A stretch of 64,000 nt of DNA from Corynebacterium sp. HMSC04H06 (GCF_001815935.1 NZ_KV823424.1:1-64000); one strand, 5' to 3'; shown: positions 16,310-24,942, numbered from the stretch's first letter. The notes: generated by a model not told the origin, from the sequence alone. Made by a program: numbers and translations.

Positions 16310-16315
16310 ATACTA
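16310..16315 (-). promoter_or_regulatory. -10 element of the trp promoter
   Basis: TAGTAT on the minus strand, 7 nt upstream of the trpL ATG. No convincing -35 hexamer is seen, which is common in corynebacteria. Confidence 0.55.
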
Positions 16316-16353
16316 TCGTAGAAACTCCGGATGGTGGGAGCGAATCGGGAGAT

Positions 16354-16734
16354 TTATTTATTCCGGGCGGGCTCTTGGGTCTCCGCCGGCCGTAGGCGCC
16401 ACAGATGCACGGTCACGCAACTGGCGATGATGATGAACACTACCCAGACGATGGGCTTGTTGATCAAGGCGGCGGAGACGAGGATGCCTATCCACATGAT
16501 GCTGAGAGTGCGGACCTTGTGGCGGGTACTCATCTGGCCCGACTCGTAGTTGCGGAGGTAGGCGCCGAAGACCCGGTGGTGGTAGAGGTAGGCGTGGAAG
16601 CGTTCGGAACTGCGGGCGAAGCAGAACGCGCTCAACAGCAGGAAGGGTGTCGTCGGCAGAAGGGGCAGCACTACCCCGATCGCCGCCAGGGCCACGCTTA
16701 CCCAGCCAAGACCAATGAGTAACGCCTTCCGCAT
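16354..16734 (-). CDS. YbaN-like inner membrane protein (DUF454)
   Basis: 126-residue membrane protein. It begins RKALLIGLGWVSVALAAIGVVLPLLPTTPFLLLSAFCFARSS-like sequence, the DUF454 hallmark: a helix, the loop G-x-x-L-P-L-L-P-T-T-P-F, a second helix and A-R-S-S. Then comes the short R-H-R-x-F-G-x-Y-like segment YHHRVFGAYLRNYESG and two further hydrophobic helices. Function unknown. The ATG at 16734 has TAGGGT (16742-16747) 7 nt upstream; the frame extends to 16779 but without support. It lies just upstream of the trp promoter in the same direction, but trpL has its own promoter. Confidence 0.85.
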   Translation of the reverse strand: MRKALLIGLGWVSVALAAIGVVLPLLPTTPFLLLSAFCFARSSERFHAYLYHHRVFGAYLRNYESGQMSTRHKVRTLSIMWIGILVSAALINKPIVWVVFIIIASCVTVHLWRLRPAETQEPARNK

Positions 16735-16830
16735 AGTTGCCACCCTAGCGGATGTCCTCCCCCGCCCACCATTTGCCAAACGTGGGATCAGAGTCGCAAC
16801 AAAGCGTTACCGACGTCACCAAGGGATAAC

Positions 16831-16847
16831 GTCACAGTGACTATAAG
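16831..16847 (+). promoter_or_regulatory. Palindrome and -10 like element in the promoter region of the GabD-type gene
   Basis: GTCACAGTGAC (16831-16841) is a perfect palindrome around one central base, followed directly by TATAAG (16842-16847). It lies 120 bp before the start codon. A second -10 like TAGAGT is at 16919-16924. Which one is used is not known. Confidence 0.35.
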
Positions 16848-16967
16848 GATGCGAGTGAGTGTCCCTCCTCGATTCGTTTCCGAAGGTGTGATCGGGGCCG
16901 CATTTTTCTAGACAAGTGTAGAGTGGCGATCGGAAGGGAACCTCAATTAGTAGTTTAGGAGTGGGAC

Positions 16968-18446
16968 ATGGCAGTTAATGTGGAAGAGCTTCTCAGTCGC
17001 GTACCGAAGGGTTTGCTGATCTGCGGGGAGTGGCGCGACTCTAGCGACGGTTCCACCTATGAGGTGGAAAACCCCGCCACTAAGGAAGTTATCGCCACGA
17101 TGGCCTCCGGATCCTCGGCGGACGCCCTGGCGGCTTTGAACTCCGCGTGTTCTGTCCAAGACAAGTGGGCCGCAACGTCCCCGCGGGAGCGCGCCGACAT
17201 CTTGCGCCGCGCCTTCGAGCTCGTCCACGAGCGCGCGGAAGACTTTGCCAGCTTGATGACCCTGGAGATGGGCAAGCCCTTGGCCGAGTCCCGCGGCGAG
17301 GTTACCTACGGCGCGGAGTACCTACGCTGGTTTAGCGAGGAAGCCGTGCGCGATTACGGCCACTCCTCCCCCGTCCCGGAGGGCACGCTGCGCATGATTA
17401 CCCGCCGCAAGCCGGTGGGGCCCTGCCTGCTGATTACCCCGTGGAACTTCCCGCTGGCCATGGCGACCCGCAAGGTCGCGCCTGCCGTGGCCGCCGGCTG
17501 CACGATGGTGCTCAAACCAGCCAAGCTCACCCCCCTGACCGCTCAGTACTTCGCCAAGACCATGGAGGACGCCGGCCTGCCCGCGGGCGTGCTCAACGTT
17601 GTCTCCGGGCAGTCCGCCTCCACGATTTCCAACCCCCTGCTTGCCGATGCCCGCCTCCGCAAGGTGTCCTTCACCGGCTCCACCGCAGTCGGCCGCTCGC
17701 TGCTTAAGTCGGCATCCCACAACGTGCTGCGCACCTCGATGGAATTGGGCGGCAACGCTCCCTTCATCGTCTTCGAAGACGCCGATATCGACCAGGCCGT
17801 CGAGGGTGCCATGGGCGCTAAGATGCGGAACATGGGTGAGGCCTGCACTGCCGCCAACCGTTTTTTCGTCCACGAATCCGTCGCAAGGGAATTCACGCGC
17901 AAGCTGGCCAAGCGGATGGGCCAGCTGAAGCTCGGCAACGGCCTAGACGAGAAGACAACCTGTGGTCCGGTCATCGAGGAAAAAGCCCTCAAGAACCTGG
18001 AGAAGCTCGTCGAGGACGCCGTCTCCAAGGGCGCGACCGTGGAAACGGATCAGCGCGCCGTGAAAAAGCCGGGCTATTTCTTCCGCCCCACCGTCCTGAG
18101 CAACGTATCCAGCCGTGCCCGCGTGATGCGCGAGGAAATCTTCGGGCCCATCGCCCCCATCATGACCTTTCGCTCGGAGGCCGAGGTCATCGAGCTGGCC
18201 AATGACACCGAGTATGGTCTAGCCTCCTACGTCTACTCTGAGGATCCCGACCGCCTCTGGCGCCTTGCCGACGGCCTGGAATTCGGCCTGATGGGCTTTA
18301 ACTCCGGCGTCATCTCCAATGCTGCCGCCCCCTTCGGCGGCGTGAAGCAGTCCGGATTGGGCCGCGAGGGCGGCGCCGAGGGCATCGAAGAATACACCGA
18401 GGTCCAGTACCTGGGCATCCGCGATCCCTACGCAAACCAGGCCTAG
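16968..18446 (+). CDS. gabD: NADP-type succinate-semialdehyde dehydrogenase family protein
   Basis: 492-residue aldehyde dehydrogenase of the GabD group, oxidising an aldehyde such as succinate semialdehyde with NAD(P). The active-site Glu259 is in SMELGGNAPF and the nucleophile Cys293 in GEACTAANRF. The cofactor loop FTGSTAVGRSL and the N-terminal TPWNFPLAM are present. GabD proteins have G-x-x-C-x-x-x-N-R at the nucleophile, as here. The start has an RBS (AGGAG, 16956-16962 region) with good spacing. No gabT gene is adjacent, so the substrate could also be another short semialdehyde. Confidence 0.85.
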   Translation: MAVNVEELLSRVPKGLLICGEWRDSSDGSTYEVENPATKEVIATMASGSSADALAALNSACSVQDKWAATSPRERADILRRAFELVHERAEDFASLMTLEMGKPLAESRGEVTYGAEYLRWFSEEAVRDYGHSSPVPEGTLRMITRRKPVGPCLLITPWNFPLAMATRKVAPAVAAGCTMVLKPAKLTPLTAQYFAKTMEDAGLPAGVLNVVSGQSASTISNPLLADARLRKVSFTGSTAVGRSLLKSASHNVLRTSMELGGNAPFIVFEDADIDQAVEGAMGAKMRNMGEACTAANRFFVHESVAREFTRKLAKRMGQLKLGNGLDEKTTCGPVIEEKALKNLEKLVEDAVSKGATVETDQRAVKKPGYFFRPTVLSNVSSRARVMREEIFGPIAPIMTFRSEAEVIELANDTEYGLASYVYSEDPDRLWRLADGLEFGLMGFNSGVISNAAAPFGGVKQSGLGREGGAEGIEEYTEVQYLGIRDPYANQA

Positions 18447-18476
18447 CTAGGGTCCAGCCCAGCTCCTCGGGTACGC

Positions 18477-18512
18477 AAAAACCGGGGTGGATAGTCGATA
18501 TCCGCCCCGGTT
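18477..18512. terminator. Bidirectional terminator between gabD and the converging membrane gene
   Basis: 14-bp arms (18480-18493 and 18499-18512, one G-T pair) with a 5-nt loop. The A-run at 18477-18481 gives a strong T tract on the minus strand; on the plus strand the tail is only TTAAGTCT. Confidence 0.85.
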
Positions 18513-18533
18513 AAGTCTGCTGTGGGTCGGCCC

Positions 18534-18968
18534 CTAGGGTCGCGAATCGATGCTCGCTTTGACCCGACGTAGGACATCGACCATCAGAGTACCGATGGAC
18601 AGCGCAGTGAGAACTCCCAAGATTCCTGGGTAGCCGAAGTCGTTGACCTCAATGGTGAACCAGACGCTGCAGGCTACTGCCGCTACCATCCAAAAGATGA
18701 TCATGGCGATTAGGGAGCGCAGCAAGAATGCGGCCCGTGATCGCCCGCCCCGGGTCAGGCAGAACCAGGTGCAGATGGCAAGAAAGACTGTGAAACTGAG
18801 TCCGCAGACCGTAAAGCAGACGGAATAAGGTATGCCGGCCCGCGGATTACCGGTAACCTCGGTGAGCCAAGGGGCGACGGTGGAAACTGTCGCGGCTGTG
18901 CCTAAGCAAGTACACAAAAGAGCCAGGGCCGCTGTTATCAGCAAAACAATTCTTTTGACGACGCTCAA
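18534..18968 (-). CDS. small integral membrane protein of unknown function
   Basis: About 144 residues with four hydrophobic helices (RIVLLITAALALLCTCLGTAA, the segment around VCFTVCGLSFTVFLAICTWF, LLRSLIAMIIFWMVAAVACSVW and ILGVLTALSIGTLMV). No family is recognised. The TTG at 18968 is preferred because GGAG lies 7 nt upstream; the same frame is open to a TTG at 19028 that would overlap the preceding gene by 11 bp. It follows the secreted-protein gene with a very short gap, so the two are probably one unit. Base composition is less GC-rich than the surroundings. Confidence 0.6.
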   Translation of the reverse strand: MSVVKRIVLLITAALALLCTCLGTAATVSTVAPWLTEVTGNPRAGIPYSVCFTVCGLSFTVFLAICTWFCLTRGGRSRAAFLLRSLIAMIIFWMVAAVACSVWFTIEVNDFGYPGILGVLTALSIGTLMVDVLRRVKASIDSRP

Positions 18969-19017
18969 CGTCGAGCTCCAATTCTGCGTGGTTGGAATAC
19001 ATACTTCGGAAAGGCCT

Positions 19018-19563
19018 TTAGGGACCAATGATGAAGTTGTAATTCAACACTGTGCGAGGTGCGTTAGGGCCAACGGAATCCCTTGCCGTGATCGTCTTAG
19101 TCTGACCAGCTGTCACCATTGCGCTGGACAATGTCTTTCCATCACGGGAATAAGCCATGCTTGCACGATAAACGCGCCCTGTCCCTCCGCAGTCTTGACC
19201 TGTTGCCCAGTCTCCTGAGGCGTGTACTTGGCCGCGGTAAAATAGGTAGGCAATTTGCTGATTGCGGATGTAGGACGTCCCGCAATGGAAAGTTTTATCC
19301 TCATACGGACTCCAATGGTTATCGCGGGTTGCCGTTTGTGTCCCAAGCTCATAGCAGCCCGAAACATGTGTTAAACCTTTTTCGTCGACGAAAGAGTTTT
19401 TCTCGCCCTTTGTGCAGTTGAGATCTTGTGTATTTAGCTCCTGAACTCCGTAGGAGGCGCTCGCATTTGTTTCGGGAAAACTGGGTTCTTCGGCCACTGC
19501 AGTTGGGGAACCTCCGCAAATGATCGCAAGGAAGAGGGCGTAGGTCCTAGTTTTTTTAAGCAT
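19018..19563 (-). CDS. secreted protein of unknown function with four cysteines
   Basis: 181 residues. The N-terminus (KKTRTY, then a hydrophobic stretch, then TAVA|EEPSF) is a typical Sec signal peptide with likely cleavage after residue 24. The mature part has four cysteines (in LNCTKG, SGCYEL, FHCGTS and QDCGGT), compatible with two disulfides. No known family is recognised; resemblance to short secreted bacteriocins was considered but no diagnostic motif is present. RBS GAAAGG precedes the ATG. Upstream is a good promoter (TTGACT, 17 nt, TACCCT). Lower GC than its neighbours suggests acquisition by transfer. Confidence 0.65.
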   Translation of the reverse strand: MLKKTRTYALFLAIICGGSPTAVAEEPSFPETNASASYGVQELNTQDLNCTKGEKNSFVDEKGLTHVSGCYELGTQTATRDNHWSPYEDKTFHCGTSYIRNQQIAYLFYRGQVHASGDWATGQDCGGTGRVYRASMAYSRDGKTLSSAMVTAGQTKTITARDSVGPNAPRTVLNYNFIIGP

Positions 19564-19614
19564 CTTGCCTTTCAGGATCTGGCATGAACAAGGTCTTTCG
19601 GGACTGATATGAAT

Positions 19615-19643
19615 AGGGTATGAAGATGGTGAAAATAAGTCAA
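19615..19643 (-). promoter_or_regulatory. Promoter of the secreted-protein / membrane-protein pair
   Basis: On the minus strand TTGACT (19643-19638), a 17-nt spacer, and TACCCT (19620-19615). Spacing is ideal and both hexamers are near consensus. About 50 nt of untranslated leader follows. Confidence 0.65.
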
Positions 19644-19739
19644 GAGCCGGAACCTATCATCCAGGTCGGATGGAAAATGCATCTTGGTGCTGAAGGGCAG
19701 CTCGACTCTATTTGCGTCGCAGCTCGTTCTGATCCTTAA

Positions 19740-19755
19740 TGTTCCACGTGAAACA
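19740..19755. other. parS-like ParB-binding site 4
   Basis: TGTTCCACGTGAAACA matches the ParB consensus TGTTNCACGTGAAACA at all fixed positions. It lies in the intergenic region between the secreted-protein gene and the flavin reductase gene. Confidence 0.88.
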
Positions 19756-19856
19756 TTCGCATTCGGGGGCGAAAAGTTCTTGCCGGGTTCACCGGGTGCG
19801 CATAGTATTGCGTTAACCGGCTAGCCCCATCCGCCAAACCAGGGAAGGTTTCTTCC

Positions 19857-20513
19857 ATGAAGTTTAACCCATTAACTGAAAGCTCCGGACTGCCGCACTC
19901 CCCGTTCAAGGGCTGCACCGTGCCTCGTCCCATCGGATGGCTCTCCTCGGTGAGCGAAGACGGCCAAGAAAATATCGCGCCTTACAGTCAGTGGCAGAAC
20001 CTGCCCTTTGACCCGCCGATGGTGATGTTCTCCGCGAACCACTACCCCGACGGGCGCCGCAAGGATACGGTCATTAATGCTGAGCGCACCGGATGGTTTG
20101 TCTGGAATATGGCCACCTATCCCCTCCGCGAAGAGGTCAACAAGTCTGCCATGGCGCTCGAGATGGACGAGAGCGAGTGGGACCACCTCGATGTCACCAA
20201 GATTTACGCGGACAACTACCCCATCCCCATGGTCAAGGAATCCCCGGTCCACTTCGAGTGCCGCTACCTGTCCACGCAATGCCTCATGGGGAACTCCAAC
20301 CAGGGCAGTATCGACGTCGTATTCGCTCGGGTCGAGAAGATTCACATCAATGACGATTACCTGACCGAGGATGGGTTGCTCGACATCCTCAAGGCCGAGC
20401 CGATTGCCCGCATGGGCTACTTCGACTACACGGTAGTCCGCGAGAAGTTCGAGATGCGCGTCCCGGGCGCCTCGGCGGAAGCCCGGCAAGGCCTGGAAGG
20501 TACCGCCAATTAA
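19857..20513 (+). CDS. flavin reductase family protein (FMN-binding split barrel)
   Basis: 218-residue soluble protein. It starts with the family pattern GCTVPRPIGWLSSVSEDGQENIAPYSQWQNLPFDPP: P-R-P-I-x-W-x-S and N-x-A-P-Y-S contact FMN, and the P-P-M-V-M-F segment forms the next strand. TGWFVWNMATYPLREEVNKSA matches the F-V-x-N-x-x-x-x-x-L-x-x-x-V-N/M motif. Such proteins reduce flavin or act as small flavoenzymes; the substrate is unknown. RBS GGGAAGG lies 10 nt before the ATG. The gene ends at the large parS palindrome. Confidence 0.85.
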   Translation: MKFNPLTESSGLPHSPFKGCTVPRPIGWLSSVSEDGQENIAPYSQWQNLPFDPPMVMFSANHYPDGRRKDTVINAERTGWFVWNMATYPLREEVNKSAMALEMDESEWDHLDVTKIYADNYPIPMVKESPVHFECRYLSTQCLMGNSNQGSIDVVFARVEKIHINDDYLTEDGLLDILKAEPIARMGYFDYTVVREKFEMRVPGASAEARQGLEGTAN

Positions 20514-20543
20514 CCGCATGGTTTCACGTGAAACCATGCGGTT
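20512..20543. other. parS-like ParB-binding site 5 in a 32-bp perfect palindrome
   Basis: The core GTTTCACGTGAAAC is at 20521-20534. It is extended on both sides by AACCGCATG (20512-20520) and its complement (20535-20543), giving a perfect 32-bp palindrome that begins one base before the end of the flavin reductase stop codon. It could also form an RNA hairpin downstream of that gene, but no T tract follows. Confidence 0.9.
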
Positions 20544-20601
20544 GTGACCTGTGCAATACTGGGATCAATCTTGGCCCTTTGAATCTCTTCAAAGAGTTCC
20601 C

Positions 20602-22010
20602 ATGACCACTGTGCACAACTACTCTGACCTGCTCCCCGACGTCGACTCGGGCAAGGGGCGCGAAATCATCAATCCGGCGACCGAAGAGATCGTCGGCATC
20701 GCGGCCATCGGCACGGTGGATGACGTCGACACTGCGGTGAATAAGGCTCGCGCAGCGCAGAAAGACTTCGACCGACTAGGGGATGCCGCCCCCGCGACCT
20801 TTTGCTCAAGGCTGCTGACGCCATCGAGGAACACGCGGAGGTGCTGGCGGAGCTGCTCTCTCGCGAGCAGGGTAAGCCGCTCAACGGGCCGAACGCGCGC
20901 TTTGAAGTCGGTGCGTGCTCGGCCTGGCTGCGCGCCACCGCGTCCTTCGACTCCCCGGATTACACCGCGGTGGAGGACGACATCACGGCCACGGTGCACT
21001 ACCGCCCCCTAGGCGTGGTGGGAGCTATCGGCCCGTGGAACTGGCCAATGATGATCACCGTCTGGCAGGTGGCCCCGGCACTGCGGATAGGCAACGCGGT
21101 CGTCGTGAAACCCTCCGAATACACGCCGCTATCCGTGCTGGCGTTGATGAAGATCATCAACGAAGTGCTGCCCAAGGACGTGCTCCAGGTGGTTACCGGT
21201 GACGGTGAAGTAGGCGCGGCGATGTCGACGCACTCCGGGATCGACAAGATTATGTTCACCGGATCGACCGCCACGGGTCGCAAGATCGTGGAATCCTCCG
21301 CGGCCAACCTGACGCGCCTGACGCTGGAGCTGGGCGGTAACGACGCCGGCGTCGTCCTGGATGACGCGAACATCGACGCTATCGCCGGCGATCTCTTCTG
21401 GGGTGCATTCATTAATACCGGCCAGACCTGTGCGGCGATGAAGCGCCTCTACGTGCCGGCGGCACAATACGACGACGTCGTGGCGGCCCTGATTGAGGTG
21501 GCTAAAAACTCCCCCATGGGCGTTGGTCTCGAGGAGGACAACGTGCTTGGTCCGCTGCAGAACCAGCAGCAATTCGAGATCGTCGACCGCTTGGTCAAGG
21601 AGGCAAAGAACGGTGGCGCCACGGTGCTGCTCGGCGGCGAGCCGGACTACGACGCGCCAGGCTACTTCTACCCCGCCACGTTGATCGGGGACATCGACTC
21701 GGATAACGCGCTCGTGGTGGAAGAGCAGTTTGGCCCAGTGTTGCCGATCATTGCCTATGAGGACGAGGAGTGGGCCATCGAGCAGGCGAACAAGCTGGAT
21801 GTCGGGCTGGGGTCGTCAGTCTGGTCCAGCGACCGCGAGCGTGCGCGCCGCGTGGCGGCCCGGCTGGAGGCCGGAACCACGTGGATCAACGGCCACGGCG
21901 GGGTGGATCCCCGCGTGCCCTTCGGCGGCGTTAAGTCCTCCGGCTACGGGGTGGAATTCGGCGCGGAGGGACTGAAGGGCCTAGCCTACCCGCACATCAT
22001 CAACGGCTAA
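20602..22010 (+). pseudogene. aldehyde dehydrogenase family gene with one frameshift
   Basis: Two frames together form a complete aldehyde dehydrogenase of about 470 residues. The first frame (ATG 20602) gives REIINPATEEIVGIAAIGTV and ends near KDFDRLGDAAP; the second continues LLLKAADAIEEHAEVLAELL to the end. Inserting one C in the five-C run at 20789-20793 restores GDAAPRDLLLKAAD. All catalytic elements are in the second frame: GPWNWPMMI, FTGSTATGRKI, LELGGNDAG with the active-site Glu, and GQTCAAMKR with the nucleophile Cys. The rest of the gene is intact, so the break is recent or is a sequencing error. A downstream TTG (20802) could only give a protein lacking about 67 residues. Confidence 0.85.
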
Positions 22011-22172
22011 AGGCCGAAACCGGCCGGGGAGATAATTCACCGCAACGCAACGTGGAGAGAACCTGGTATTAACCTCCGGGGACTTGGATGGTCAGACATG
22101 GTGTCGAGGCTCTGAGCTAAAGAGCCCACGCTAAAGTCCCTATCTCTATCACTTGTATGAAGGAGTTTGCGC

Positions 22173-23249
22173 ATGAAACTCTCCGGTTCCTTTAGCCGCT
22201 ACTGTCCCTCCCACCGCCCGCGTGCGGCAGCCGTTATCGCGGGCGTGGCGACCGTGGGTCTGGCGTTAACTGCCTGCTCCGAACCGGCCGAAAACGGCAA
22301 CGGCGGAGGCGACCCCGCGGCCGAGGGCGACCAGACGACCCTGACGGTCTACACCTCCGAGCCGGAGGACAAGGTCGATGAAATCAACGCGGCGTTCGAA
22401 AAGGCACACCCGGATATCTCCGTGGAGGTCTACCGCGCGGGTACGGGCGACCTGAATGCCCGTATCGAATCCGAAAAGTCCTCCGGCGGTATCGAGGCCG
22501 ACGTCCTGTGGGCGGCGGACTCCGCCACCTTCGACCAATACGTCGCCAGCGACGACTTGAGCCAGCTAAAGGACGTGGACACCTCCAGTCTCATCGATGA
22601 GGCAGTCTCGGAGGACGGTTACTACGTTGGCACCCGCATCATCCCGACGGTGATCGCCTACAACACCGACGTTATCGATGAGGCTGACGCCCCGCAGTCG
22701 TGGGCCGATTTGGTCGACCCGGAGTATCGCGACAAGATCGTTCTGCCGAACCCGGCTGTCTCCGGCGCAGCGGCCTTCAACGCCTCGGTCTGGAAGAACG
22801 ACGAGCAGCTCGGCGAAGACTGGATCAACCAGCTGGGCGAAAACTCCCCGATGGTGGCGGAGTCTAACGGCCCCACCTCCCAGGAGATCGCCTCCGGCTC
22901 GCGCCCGGTGGGCATTGTCGTGGACTACCTGGTCCGTGACCTGGCCGCCCAAGGCTCGCCCATCGCCACTGCCTACCCGAGCGAGGGCGCACCCTACATC
23001 ACGGAGCCGGCCGGCGTCTTCGCCGATAGTGAGCAGCAGGAGGCCGCCGAGAAGTACATTAACTTCCTGCTGTCCGAGGAAGGCCAGAAGCTGGCGGTGG
23101 AGCAGTCCTACCTGCCGGTCCGTGAGGACGTCGGCGTGCCGGAGGACACCCCGGCCCTGGATGAGATTGAGCTTATGACTCCGGATCTGGACACCGTGAC
23201 CGAAGACAAGGATGCGGCGGTTAAGGTCTTCCAGGACGCGATGAACTAG
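22173..23249 (+). CDS. iron(III)-type ABC transporter substrate-binding lipoprotein
   Basis: 358-residue protein with signal peptide and lipobox LTAC at about residue 31, so it is tethered to the outer face of the membrane. TLTVYTSEPEDKVDEINAAFEKAHP is the family start (Y-T-S/N-x-x-x-x-x-x-x-x-x-x-A-F-E), and DVLWAADSATFDQY, WADLVDPEYRDKIVLPNP and GIVVDYLV are typical of the FbpA/FutA/PhnS-like group. Ligand could be ferric iron or a phosphonate-like or thiamine-like compound. RBS AGGAG (22161-22165) is 7 nt before the ATG. Followed after 4 bp by the permease gene. Confidence 0.85.
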   Translation: MKLSGSFSRYCPSHRPRAAAVIAGVATVGLALTACSEPAENGNGGGDPAAEGDQTTLTVYTSEPEDKVDEINAAFEKAHPDISVEVYRAGTGDLNARIESEKSSGGIEADVLWAADSATFDQYVASDDLSQLKDVDTSSLIDEAVSEDGYYVGTRIIPTVIAYNTDVIDEADAPQSWADLVDPEYRDKIVLPNPAVSGAAAFNASVWKNDEQLGEDWINQLGENSPMVAESNGPTSQEIASGSRPVGIVVDYLVRDLAAQGSPIATAYPSEGAPYITEPAGVFADSEQQEAAEKYINFLLSEEGQKLAVEQSYLPVREDVGVPEDTPALDEIELMTPDLDTVTEDKDAAVKVFQDAMN

Positions 23250-23253
23250 AGCC

Positions 23254-24936
23254 TTGGCAAGCACACTTACGCGAAACACTCAGCTAAGCGCTAAGTCTAG
23301 GCAGGCTTCCGGCGCGGCCGCCAGTGCCACGTCCCTGTTGTCCGGGGTCTCCCTCGCCCGTTTCGGCACCTGGCTCGTGGTCGCCGGTCTTTTCGTCATC
23401 CCGCTGTCTCTGGTCGTGGCCCTAGCCTTGGGTGGCAACCAGTGGCCCTTGTTGCTGGACAGCGGGCTGGGACAGGCGGCGTGGAATTCGTTTTTCACCA
23501 CCTTGCTCTCCGCGGTGGGTGCGGTCGTCGTGGGTACCGCCATGGCGCTGGTGCTGGACCGCACCGACGCGGCGGGCACGCGGTGGCTGCGGTTGCTGTT
23601 GCTCTCCCCGCTGCTGGTCCCGCCGTTTATCGGGGCGATTGCCTGGATGCAGCTGTTCGGGCCCGCACAGGGCCTCAACCGCCTCTTCGGCACTGAGGTC
23701 TGGAATGTCTACGGCGCGGACGGCGTGACGGTCCTGATGCTGGTCCACTCCTACCCGATGGTCTACATCATCGTCGCGGCGGCGCTGCGGGAGCTTCCAG
23801 CGGACCTGGAGCAGGCGGCCCGGGTCTCCGGGGCGGGCCCGTTTACGGTCTTCTGGACCGTCACGCTCCCGTTGCTGCGGCCCGCGTTGCTGTCGGCGTT
23901 TACGCTGACCGCGGTCTCCAACCTGGCCGACTTCGGTATCCCGGCCATTTTGGGCTCGCCGCAGGGCTTCGAGACGCTGGCGACGATGATGTACCGCTTC
24001 ATGGACTCGGGCACTGTCTCGAATCCCCTCCAGGTGGTCTCCACGCTGGGCGTGGTGCTGCTCCTGCTGGGCATCGGCGCGGTGATCGCCGAGCACGTTG
24101 TGTCCCTGCGGGCGGCGACGACGCTGCAGGCCACGGGCGAACCTGCGCACTTCGGGCTGGGGGCTCTGCGCCCGGTGGTCACTGTGATCGCGTGGTTGAT
24201 GGCGCTGGTGATTGCCGTGGGCCCGCTGGCGGGGCTGGCGTATCGAGCCCTGCTGCCCGCGCCGGGCGTGCCGTTTACGACGGAGAATATCTCCCTGGAC
24301 AATTTCACCAACGCGGTGTCTAACCCGCGGGTTATTGACGGCTTCCAAAACTCGCTCTTCCTCGCGCTGAGTGCCGCCGTTTTGTGCGGGATCATCGGCT
24401 GGGCAGTCGGCCTGGTGGTGACCCGTACCCGCCTGTGGGGAAATACCGCTTTGACGCTCGTGGTGCTCCTGCCGACGGCACTGCCCGGCATGATCGTGGG
24501 CATCGCCTGGCTGATCTTCGGCCGGTACACCGGCATCTACAACACGATCTGGGTCATCCTGGGCGCGTACGTCTGTGCCTTCACCGCCCTGGTCCTGCAA
24601 GCAGTGCGGGCTCCCCTGCGGACCACTCCCCTGGCCGTGGAGGAAGCCGCGCGGATGTCCGGCGCCGGGCAGGTGCTGGCGTTGCTGTCTACGACGGGTG
24701 CTATGGCGATCCCCGCCGCCATCTCCGGGGCGGTGCTCGTGGCGGTGACCGCGGTCCGCGAGCTAACCGTGTCGATTCTGCTCATCGCGCCGGGCACCAC
24801 CACCCTGGGCGTCCAGGTCTTCAACCTGCAGCAAGCCGGGGCTTATAACGAGGCGGCGGCGCTGTCGCTGTTGTTTAGCGTGGTGGGCATCGTCGCCCTC
24901 GCGCTGTCCGCCCGGTCTCCCGCGAAAGGAAAATAA
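23254..24936 (+). CDS. ABC transporter permease, fused two-domain (FbpB-type)
   Basis: 560-residue membrane protein with about twelve helices, made of two binding-protein-dependent permease domains in one chain, as in FbpB and ThiP. Both halves have an EAA loop that contacts the ATPase: LPADLEQAARVSGAGPFTVFWTVTLP in the first and VEEAARMSGAGQVLALLSTTGAMAIP in the second. TTG start, 4 bp after the binding-protein stop. Works with the flanking genes as one importer. Confidence 0.9.
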   Translation: MASTLTRNTQLSAKSRQASGAAASATSLLSGVSLARFGTWLVVAGLFVIPLSLVVALALGGNQWPLLLDSGLGQAAWNSFFTTLLSAVGAVVVGTAMALVLDRTDAAGTRWLRLLLLSPLLVPPFIGAIAWMQLFGPAQGLNRLFGTEVWNVYGADGVTVLMLVHSYPMVYIIVAAALRELPADLEQAARVSGAGPFTVFWTVTLPLLRPALLSAFTLTAVSNLADFGIPAILGSPQGFETLATMMYRFMDSGTVSNPLQVVSTLGVVLLLLGIGAVIAEHVVSLRAATTLQATGEPAHFGLGALRPVVTVIAWLMALVIAVGPLAGLAYRALLPAPGVPFTTENISLDNFTNAVSNPRVIDGFQNSLFLALSAAVLCGIIGWAVGLVVTRTRLWGNTALTLVVLLPTALPGMIVGIAWLIFGRYTGIYNTIWVILGAYVCAFTALVLQAVRAPLRTTPLAVEEAARMSGAGQVLALLSTTGAMAIPAAISGAVLVAVTAVRELTVSILLIAPGTTTLGVQVFNLQQAGAYNEAAALSLLFSVVGIVALALSARSPAKGK

Positions 24937-24942
24937 GAAACA

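Noticed and set aside
18534..19563. Lactococcin 972-type bacteriocin with immunity protein
   Set aside because: Signal peptide fits, but the typical Gly-rich mature motif is missing and the membrane partner is too short for the usual immunity/export protein.
22011..22172. Thiamine (TPP) riboswitch before the ABC importer
   Set aside because: The conserved CUGAGA and ACCUGA boxes are absent; only a small GGCTCT hairpin is seen at 22108-22126.
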